A stretch of DNA of 30,222 nt from Candidatus Zixiibacteriota bacterium (GTDB lineage: Bacteria; Zixibacteria; MSB-5A5; GN15; JAAZOE01): contig JAQVRW010000002.1 in NCBI GenBank assembly GCA_028700875.1, forward strand, positions 1 to 30,222. The letters are read 5' to 3'. Below are positions 8,724-15,090 of this stretch, in pieces. The notes beneath the pieces were generated by a model. The model had not been told where the DNA came from and did not search any database. It saw nothing but the letters and a program-made list of their open reading frames with translations. Within the stretch, counting starts at the first letter, position 1, and every line of letters starts with the position of its first letter. Both the position numbers and the translations under genes were made by a program.

Positions 8724-8752
8724 ACGATAGACGGCATCACATCCCAAGTCAA
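8724..8752 (-). promoter_or_regulatory. Candidate sigma70-type promoter for the sugar importer operon
   Basis: On the minus strand TTGACT (8747-8752) is separated by exactly 17 bases from TATCGT (8724-8729), matching 5/6 and 4/6 of the consensus. The -10 element ends only 6 bases before the ATG of the binding protein. Transcription from it would start at or very near the start codon. Sequence match only; no other evidence. Confidence 0.4.
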
Positions 8753-8818
8753 GGTTAAACTTTTCGGTTGAAATTTGGTTTCCGATACACGAACTTTCCT
8801 TTTTGGAAGGGTCAGGAG

Positions 8819-9586
8819 ATGGAAATACGGATCGGGACTTCCGGGTATAGTTTTGAAGACTGGCGAGGGGAGTTTTATCCGGCCGAGGTGCCGAAAGGGA
8901 AAATGCTGGATTTCTACCAGGAGCATTTCAACACGGTTGAAATCAACTCCACGTACTATCGCATCCCTCATCCGGCCGTGCTGGCCAATATGGCGAAAAA
9001 GACGACACCGGGATTCGAATTCATAGTCAAAGCCAACCAGAACCTGACGCATGAGCGGAAAGAGGTGGAGACTCCGGCGGCGGAATTCCGGGAAGCGCTC
9101 AAGCCCCTGGCCGACCGCGACCGATTGAAGGGAATCATGGCGCAATTCCCATGGTCGTTCAAGTATTCGCCGTCTCATCTGGCCTATCTGTCGATGTGCC
9201 GGGATTTGATGCAACCGTACCCTTTCTATGTGGAATTTCGTCATGACAGTTGGCTGCGTAAGGAAACGATCGAAACTATGCGGAATCAGAATATGGGCTT
9301 CGTATCGGTCGATGGACCCCGGCTGGCGGGATTGCTTCCCCCGGAACTGGTGGTAACCGGGCCGGGGGCCTACATCCGGCTGCACGGCCGCAACGCCGAT
9401 CACTGGTGGGGGGGAGGATCGCTTCGATACGATTATCTCTATAATGAAGCGGAACTGAAAGAATGGAAGGAAAGAATCGACCGTTTGAAAGGAGAAGTGA
9501 ACAAAGCCTTCATTTTTTTCAATAACTGCCATCTCGGCCAGGCCGTCAAAAACGCCCGCGATATGATGAAAATGTTCGATTTGTAG
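8819..9586 (+). CDS. DUF72 (YecE-like) family protein
   Basis: Protein of 255 residues of the DUF72/YecE family, which folds as a TIM-like barrel; the biochemical role is not established. Hallmarks are the start MEIRIGTSGYSFEDWRGEFY, followed by EHFNTVEINSTYYRIP, then VEFRHDSW and a late YIRLHGR. ATG at 8819 is chosen because the family begins exactly there and GGAAGGG (8805-8811) stands 7 bases upstream. The frame stays open to a TTG at 8768, which is unlikely as start. It is divergent from the sugar importer with about 100 bases between. The ABC ATPase gene follows 45 bases downstream on the same strand; whether they share a transcript is unclear. Confidence 0.93.
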   Translation: MEIRIGTSGYSFEDWRGEFYPAEVPKGKMLDFYQEHFNTVEINSTYYRIPHPAVLANMAKKTTPGFEFIVKANQNLTHERKEVETPAAEFREALKPLADRDRLKGIMAQFPWSFKYSPSHLAYLSMCRDLMQPYPFYVEFRHDSWLRKETIETMRNQNMGFVSVDGPRLAGLLPPELVVTGPGAYIRLHGRNADHWWGGGSLRYDYLYNEAELKEWKERIDRLKGEVNKAFIFFNNCHLGQAVKNARDMMKMFDL

Positions 9587-9631
9587 GTTTTGGTTGACAT
9601 CTTTTTGGGAAAAGGCGAGATTTACCAACCT

Positions 9632-10555
9632 ATGAATGGTTATTTGCAGCTCCGTGGAATCAGCAAAAGGTACGGGGAAAAAGTGGCCGTCGACGCGCTC
9701 GACTTGACCGTCCCCAAGGGGTGCCTGTACGGTATCATCGGCCCTAACGGGGCCGGCAAAACCACCACCATCCGGATGATCATGAATATTATCATCCCTG
9801 ATTCGGGAGATATACTGGTCGACGGTAAGTCCGCCCCGGCGGACTTTAAGAACCGGGTCGGGTATCTTCCGGAGGAACGGGGTTTGTATCGCAAGATGAC
9901 CCTGAGGGAGGTCATCCTCTACCTGGGGCAGTTAAAGGAAACGCCCCGCAAGGAACTGGAAAGCCGCCTGGACGGCTGGCTGGAGCGGATGGATCTGCTG
10001 CCATATAAAAATCGCAAAGTGGAAGAGTTATCCAAGGGCATGCAGCAGAAGCTGCAGTTTATCACGACCTTGATCCACAACCCGGACATTATTATTTTGG
10101 ACGAGTTGTTTTCCGGCCTCGATCCCCTCAATATCGAGTTGATAAAGAACGTTCTGCTGGAGGTGAAGCGGGAGGGGCGGACGATCCTGTTTTCGACCCA
10201 CGTTATGGAGCAGGCCGAAAAGCTGTGCGATTACATCTGCATGATTGACGGGGGGCGCAAAGTCCTGGACGGTTCGTTGAACGACATCAAGAGCCGGTAC
10301 GGCAAGAACACGGTCCATCTGGAAATCGACGGCGACGGCGAATTTCTGGCGGGGTTACCCGGGGTCAAGACGGTGACCAATTTCACGAATTATTTCGAAC
10401 TGATCCTGACCGATATGACTCAGGCCAACGCTACGCTCAAGGCGATTGCCGACCGGGTCACGATCACCCATTTCGAACGGGTGGAGCCTTCGCTTTACAA
10501 TATCTTCATTGACCTGGCCGGGCACCCGCGCGGCGGCGACGGAGGCCGGGCATGA
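9632..10555 (+). CDS. ABC-2 type exporter ATP-binding protein
   Basis: Cytoplasmic ATPase of 307 residues that would power the ABC-2 permease encoded next. Walker A is GPNGAGKTT at 37-45, the signature is LSKGMQQK (133-140), Walker B is IIILDE (153-158) and the switch His is H190 in FSTHVMEQ. A DUF4162-like C-terminal extension follows from about residue 215. After Walker B the run reads DELFSGLDP, where most relatives have DEPFSGLDP. ATG at 9632 begins the natural family start (MNGYLQLRGISKRYG); TTG at 9590 is in frame but lacks support. It overlaps the permease gene by ATGA. The closest known pattern is the YhaQ/NatA group; the transported substrate is unknown. Confidence 0.93.
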   Translation: MNGYLQLRGISKRYGEKVAVDALDLTVPKGCLYGIIGPNGAGKTTTIRMIMNIIIPDSGDILVDGKSAPADFKNRVGYLPEERGLYRKMTLREVILYLGQLKETPRKELESRLDGWLERMDLLPYKNRKVEELSKGMQQKLQFITTLIHNPDIIILDELFSGLDPLNIELIKNVLLEVKREGRTILFSTHVMEQAEKLCDYICMIDGGRKVLDGSLNDIKSRYGKNTVHLEIDGDGEFLAGLPGVKTVTNFTNYFELILTDMTQANATLKAIADRVTITHFERVEPSLYNIFIDLAGHPRGGDGGRA

Positions 10556-11859
10556 AGAAGTTCTGGACTATTTTCGCCGCCGAATACTCCCAGGTCGTCA
10601 AGAAGAAATCGTTTATCATCGGAATTATCCTCACGCCGGCATTTATGGTTTTGATCACGGTGTTGCCGGCCATGCTGATGGACAAGGGGATATCGGATCC
10701 GGAATCATACGTCGTGATCGACGCCGACGGCCGGGGGATCGGCGCCCAGTTTACGGCTTCGGTGGGGCGATACAAACTGGATTCCGACAGCACCCTAAAC
10801 GCCTACAAACTGGTGAAGCTGTACGAAATTCCATCCAATCAACCACATGAGCTCGATTCGGTCCGGGGCATCCTCGACAGCATGCTGTTGACCAAAGGAC
10901 TGAAACATTATGTCGTACTCATGCCCCGCCTAGAGGAAACCGACTCCATTCTCATGGTTTCCAAGTCGACCAACTTCAAGACCTTGAGCCGTTTCGACCG
11001 GCGCATTTCTGACATCCTGGCGGCCATGCGCCTGGAGAAATCGAACATCAATCTCAGCATCGACTCGGTGCTGTCGATGACGCGGCGGGTGGAAATGTCC
11101 CAGGTTTCGCCGGGCGGGAAGACCCGCGATTTCATGTCCATGTATTTCGGCGCTTTGGTCTTCGTCATGATCGTGGCCATGTCGGTGCTCGGGTTCGGCG
11201 GCATCCTGATGCGCTCAATCATCGAAGAAAAAAACTCGCGGGTGATGGAAGTCCTGGTATCCTCGGTTTCGCCGTTCCAGCTGATGATGGGAAAGATCGC
11301 CGGGTTGGGATTCGCCAACCTGACCCAGGTCGGCATCTGGATCCTCATCGGCCTGGTATTGTTTGCCAACCGGTCCGGCCTGAACATCCCGGCCAACGTC
11401 GGACAAATCATCTTCAATCCCGTCTTGATCGTCTTCTTTATTGTCTACCTGATTATCGCCTACGTCATGTATTCGGCCATATTCGCCTTTATCGGGTCAA
11501 TCTGCAGTACCGACAAGGAAACCCAAAACTTCATGTTCCCGATCACGATGTCGATTATGATGCCGATATTTATCATGACGTATATCGTGCAGGAGCCGGA
11601 ATCGGTGATCACGACGGTTTTGTCGCTGATTCCGATTTTTACGCCGACGATGATGGTTTTGCGGGTAAATATCATGGCGCCGGAGACATTCAGCCTTGGC
11701 AATCCGATCGTGTTGGAGGCCGTGATCGGGGTGGTGCTGTCGGTCCTGTTCACGATAGGAATCGTCTGGGTGACGGGGCGGGTATTCAGGATGGGAATTT
11801 TGATGACCGGGAAACGGGCGACGTTCCCTGAAATTATGAAATGGATACGGTACAAATGA
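10552..11859 (+). CDS. ABC-2 type permease (YhaP/NatB-like)
   Basis: Membrane component of 435 residues. The first helix is at about 20-43, then a soluble, probably extracytoplasmic, domain of about 150 residues. A block of about five helices follows from about 195 to 415. The conserved segment EEKNSRVMEVLVSSVSPFQL after the second helix is typical of ABC-2 permeases of the NatB/YhaP type. GGAGG (10541-10545) precedes the ATG, which overlaps the ATPase stop (ATGA). Its own stop overlaps the start of the DD-peptidase gene (ATGA at 11856-11859). NatB-type systems export small ions or other compounds; here a cell-wall link is suggested by the next gene only. Confidence 0.92.
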   Translation: MKKFWTIFAAEYSQVVKKKSFIIGIILTPAFMVLITVLPAMLMDKGISDPESYVVIDADGRGIGAQFTASVGRYKLDSDSTLNAYKLVKLYEIPSNQPHELDSVRGILDSMLLTKGLKHYVVLMPRLEETDSILMVSKSTNFKTLSRFDRRISDILAAMRLEKSNINLSIDSVLSMTRRVEMSQVSPGGKTRDFMSMYFGALVFVMIVAMSVLGFGGILMRSIIEEKNSRVMEVLVSSVSPFQLMMGKIAGLGFANLTQVGIWILIGLVLFANRSGLNIPANVGQIIFNPVLIVFFIVYLIIAYVMYSAIFAFIGSICSTDKETQNFMFPITMSIMMPIFIMTYIVQEPESVITTVLSLIPIFTPTMMVLRVNIMAPETFSLGNPIVLEAVIGVVLSVLFTIGIVWVTGRVFRMGILMTGKRATFPEIMKWIRYK

Positions 11860-12794
11860 TACGCAAACGACGATTTCTGATCCCGGTCCTAGCCACAGTC
11901 GTGGCATTGGCCGTATACGCCACCGTTTCGGGCATCGGCGCCAGCCAGATTCCGACCACCGGAACGAACCTGCCTTCACGACAAGAGGTCGTGTCCCGTC
12001 AACGGCAATGCCTGACGGGCGGGGTCAAACTCAACTCTCAGTCGGCGCTGGCGATCGACAACCAAACGGGGGAGTGGATTTTTGCCCGCAATCCCCAGGA
12101 AATCCGGTCGATCGCGTCTCTGACCAAGTTGTTGACGGCGATGGTGTATCTGGACACCAAGCCTAATCTGGAGAAGCAGGTCACGCTCACCGCCGAGGAT
12201 TGCTTCGAATCATCGCGCTCCCATATCTATGCCAAGGAAACGTTCCGGGCGTTGGATCTCTTGCATATCGCGCTGGTAGCCTCCGACAACCGTGCGGCGC
12301 GGGCCGTGGCCGGGGCGACGGGTCTCTCGAAGGCCGATTTCGTGGCCAGAATGGACAAAAAGGCGCTGTCTCTGGGAATGGTGAATACGCGTATGTATGA
12401 GGTAACCGGCCTGGATGAACGGAATGTTTCCACTGCGGCCGACGTATCCCTGATGATCAATGCCGCCATGAAATATCCCATGATCAAGCAATGTATGTCG
12501 GAATTGAAATACACCTGCCGCCCTTTGAACAAGAAACGGATCCGGACGTTCGGCAATACCAACCGGCTCTTGTGGTCCAAATGGCAGGTGGAAGCCGGGA
12601 AGACCGGCTATATCCAAAAATCGGCCTATTGTCTGGCAACCATTTTGTCCGAGGTTGGTGGTCGCGAGATAACAGTCGTTGTTCTGGGAGCCCCAACCAA
12701 CGGCAGCCGTTTCACCGCCGCCAGACGACTGGCCGACTTCGTTTTCAAACAACTCACGAGGTCCGGCCATGGGAAGCAACAAATCGCCGGTTGA
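11856..12794 (+). CDS. D-alanyl-D-alanine carboxypeptidase/endopeptidase, peptidase S11
   Basis: Low-molecular-weight penicillin-binding protein of 312 residues acting on peptidoglycan stem peptides in the periplasm. A hydrophobic N-terminal segment (7-25) serves as signal or anchor. All three active-site motifs are present: SLTK at 88-91 with the nucleophile Ser88, SDN at 143-145, and KTG at 249-251. Spacing and size fit the PbpG (PBP7-like) subgroup, without the C-terminal amphipathic domain of PBP5. ATG at 11856 is chosen because it forms an ATGA overlap with the upstream permease; ATG at 11841 in the same frame would add five residues. It shares 26 bases with the following coiled-coil gene. 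Carboxypeptidase versus endopeptidase activity cannot be told from sequence. Confidence 0.92.
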   Translation: MIRKRRFLIPVLATVVALAVYATVSGIGASQIPTTGTNLPSRQEVVSRQRQCLTGGVKLNSQSALAIDNQTGEWIFARNPQEIRSIASLTKLLTAMVYLDTKPNLEKQVTLTAEDCFESSRSHIYAKETFRALDLLHIALVASDNRAARAVAGATGLSKADFVARMDKKALSLGMVNTRMYEVTGLDERNVSTAADVSLMINAAMKYPMIKQCMSELKYTCRPLNKKRIRTFGNTNRLLWSKWQVEAGKTGYIQKSAYCLATILSEVGGREITVVVLGAPTNGSRFTAARRLADFVFKQLTRSGHGKQQIAG

Positions 12795-13194
12795 TGAGCT
12801 GGTTGACGGCATCGATGCCATCGGCAGCATCATAGATGAGAACCTTCCTCAGCTGAAAAGCCGCATCGAAGAAATAACGACCAGCCAGCTCAGTAATGCC
12901 GTCAATATTAATGACATACGAGAGTCCTTAAAAGAACTACACGAAGTCAATAACGCCCTCGAAAAGACCGCTGCCACCCTTGATTTGCGCATGGAGGAGA
13001 TTTTGTCAGCGGTCGGAAACCTGGCTTTCCGGCTCGACCAGGTCCAGAAAATGGTTCTTGAAATAAGCGAAAAGGCGGGGTTGGGGACGGGGGACAACGA
13101 GCTGGTCGATACGGTCAAGATGCTCGAAGACAGGCTGAAACGGCTCGAATCCCGGCGTACCGCCAGCGGCCCCGGCAAGATCGGTTTCGATTGA
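12769..13194 (+). CDS. Small hypothetical coiled-coil protein
   Basis: Not recognised. The product has 141 residues, is hydrophilic and lacks a signal peptide or membrane helix. Most of it (about 8-105 and 112-132) shows hydrophobic residues at heptad-like spacing, for example DELVDGIDAIGSIIDENL and LEDRLKRLESRR, so a long coiled coil is likely. A short Gly-rich break (AGLGTGDNE) separates the two helices. ATG at 12769 has ACGAGG seven bases upstream and lies inside the end of the DD-peptidase gene, overlapping by 26 bases. It is the last gene of the ABC-2/DD-peptidase operon and ends before a 112-base gap. A structural or regulatory partner of the upstream proteins is a guess. Confidence 0.75.
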   Translation: MGSNKSPVDELVDGIDAIGSIIDENLPQLKSRIEEITTSQLSNAVNINDIRESLKELHEVNNALEKTAATLDLRMEEILSAVGNLAFRLDQVQKMVLEISEKAGLGTGDNELVDTVKMLEDRLKRLESRRTASGPGKIGFD

Positions 13195-13233
13195 TTCTGA
13201 CTTGGTAAAACCGCAACTCAGTTCCAAAGCCTA

Positions 13234-13286
13234 TTTTGTCATTGACAAAACAGAGATATTTGCGTCCTTTATTATGCAATAATTGC
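13234..13286. promoter_or_regulatory. Two DNA palindromes upstream of the secreted protein gene
   Basis: A perfect 17-base palindrome TTTTGTCA-T-TGACAAAA lies at 13234-13250, and a second one, GCAAT-A-ATTGC, at 13276-13286. Their centres are 39 bases apart, in the 112-base gap before the gene that starts at 13307. The first contains TTGACA (13242-13247), but TATTAT (13270-13275) is 22 bases away, too far for a standard promoter. They could be operators. The first could also form a 7-bp hairpin with loop ATT, but no T-run follows. Confidence 0.4.
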
Positions 13287-13306
13287 GTCATGAGAGGGGA
13301 TGTCAT

Positions 13307-14827
13307 ATGTCCATTATACGGGTAATCATAGATGCAATTGCGGCACTGACGACGTTGTGCATTCAGGCGGATGCCGCCTACATCGAATTCCAACCCGTTC
13401 AGACCTACGTTATCCCGGGTGCAGGCAACATCCAGTATGCCCGTTTCAACGACCTTGATCTGGACCATTCGCCGGAAGTGTTGGTGATAGATACCAACAA
13501 GCTTGTGTTGTACAGTCCGACACTTGATTCGGTTTTATTTTCTCTGCCGCTTTCGGAGGCCGGCTTGCGGCATGTCATTTTCGACGATGTCAATCGGGAC
13601 GACGTTCCGGATATAGTGGAAGGACATATTGATTACGAGACGTATGCGCGAATCACTATCGTTGACGGCCTATCAATCTGGTCGGGAACTCCAGCCTCAG
13701 AATTCAGGGAATTCGCAATCACCCAAGTTTCCGTATGGTCCTCCGGCATGCTTGGCTTACTGAAGGCCACCGATATCAACGCAGACGGGAAAAATGAGTT
13801 TTTGTTTTCATATGACACCGCTTATACGGACAACTGGTATTCCTACTTTTTTGACGGTTTCACCAGGAGCTACTACTCCTTCCCTGATTCCCTGCTCCGG
13901 GTCAGCCCCGATATGTTCCTGAGTTTTGAACCCCTCGGCGGTGATATATGGCTTACATCGAGGTACAGCGGATATTATCGGGACCTAATGGGCGGATCCT
14001 TTAGTTTTACGGCTGATCTCTATCTATACGATGCTAAAACGCAGAGTCGGGGAGGCATCGTTGTCAAAGACGAAATGGGCGTGCCGGTTGCACCCACCGA
14101 CGGCAGCATTAGGTTTACAGCCCCCATTTGTGTCGGGAATATGATCACTGACATTCCCGGAAACGAAATCTTAGTCTCCACGACCGGTGAGCTTCAAACC
14201 GGCGGCCCGATTCCTGAACATACGGAGATCGGGGAACTGCAGATGTATCAATACATAGCGCCAGATTCCCTGGCGTCCATTTGGCAAATGGATATGTTCC
14301 CCTTACCCCAGCAAATACTGGCTCAGGGTGGTTTTTCGGGACATTATCTGGGATTTGTGGTAAATACGCTCAATCTCTACAAAGGTGCGGACGGGTCGGT
14401 CGCTTATTCCACAACCGATGTCCCCGCTGGCAGGCATCAGTGGGTTTACCCCTTTGATGACGGGTTGCCATACCTCGCAATTATGAATGCCGACACGGTT
14501 GCCCTATATTCCTTGGCCGTATCGACTGCTGTCTACGACGGGGGAGAGGATGTGGCCATTCCCAACATATTGGCCATTGGCACTCCGCATCCGAATCCAT
14601 TTAACGCCACGCAGACTATTCCAATAACGGCCAAGCCGGGAAAACATCTCACAGTGGATGTGTACAATCTCCTTGGTCAGAAAGTGGCAATCATTTTCGA
14701 TGGCCGGGTTACGACTGCGCAATTGGCGATACCGTGGAAGGCCGATCAGTTGCCATCGGGGATATATTTTATCCGGGCAACCAGCGAGGATGAAGCGGTG
14801 ACCGTGAAGTCGATACTCGTCAAATAG
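13307..14827 (+). CDS. Secreted FG-GAP-like protein with C-terminal sorting (PNPFN) domain
   Basis: Exported protein of 506 residues. A signal peptide (about 1-23, ending ADAA) is followed by a long beta-rich region with calcium-binding or FG-GAP-like Asp-rich repeats: NDLDLDHSPEVLVID (about 48-62), FDDVNRDDVPDIVEG (about 92-106) and TDINADGKNEF (about 155-165). The last ~83 residues start at IGTPHPNPFNATQTIPI and contain VDVYNLLGQKV and LPSGIYFIRA. This is the type A sorting-tail/FlgD Ig-like domain widespread in FCB bacteria and several candidate phyla. ATG at 13307 has AGGGG at 13295-13299. It stands alone between two gaps. The ligand or enzymatic function is unknown; use of a type IX secretion system is inferred from the tail only. 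Confidence 0.85.
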   Translation: MSIIRVIIDAIAALTTLCIQADAAYIEFQPVQTYVIPGAGNIQYARFNDLDLDHSPEVLVIDTNKLVLYSPTLDSVLFSLPLSEAGLRHVIFDDVNRDDVPDIVEGHIDYETYARITIVDGLSIWSGTPASEFREFAITQVSVWSSGMLGLLKATDINADGKNEFLFSYDTAYTDNWYSYFFDGFTRSYYSFPDSLLRVSPDMFLSFEPLGGDIWLTSRYSGYYRDLMGGSFSFTADLYLYDAKTQSRGGIVVKDEMGVPVAPTDGSIRFTAPICVGNMITDIPGNEILVSTTGELQTGGPIPEHTEIGELQMYQYIAPDSLASIWQMDMFPLPQQILAQGGFSGHYLGFVVNTLNLYKGADGSVAYSTTDVPAGRHQWVYPFDDGLPYLAIMNADTVALYSLAVSTAVYDGGEDVAIPNILAIGTPHPNPFNATQTIPITAKPGKHLTVDVYNLLGQKVAIIFDGRVTTAQLAIPWKADQLPSGIYFIRATSEDEAVTVKSILVK

Positions 14828-14972
14828 GCGAATTTCGAGGGTATGTCAAAACCGGGGTGAGGAGGCAATCCGGGTCGGGAATTCTTATGTCTTGAGTTGT
14901 TTGGAGAACCTATGTATGTCCCATAAGATATATTATGTCTACTAATTAAACTACCCGAAACCCGCCCTAAAC

Positions 14973-15003
14973 AAAAAAGCCCAAGGTTGGTTGCCCCGGG
15001 CTT
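14973..15003 (-). terminator. Intrinsic terminator of leuS
   Basis: Read on the minus strand, AAGCCC (14998-15003) pairs with GGGCTT (14977-14982) across a 15-base loop, followed by a T-run (six A on the plus strand at 14973-14978). It lies about 90 bases after the leuS stop. The rest of the 14828-15090 gap holds no gene that I can see. Confidence 0.75.
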
Positions 15004-15090
15004 GAATATTAAGCGCCGATGGCGCTATTCCCCGTTGTCCTAATTGCCTTTCGTTGCCCTATTGCGAATCCGTTATCCGAATTCTGCCGG

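Noticed and set aside
9595..9600. Perfect TTGACA before the ABC ATPase gene
   Set aside because: No acceptable -10 element 16-18 bases downstream (AGATTT/GATTTA only), so a promoter is not supported.
14828..15090. Possible small gene or RNA in the gap between the secreted protein and leuS
   Set aside because: No frame of useful length with a start site, and no stable structure other than the leuS terminator.
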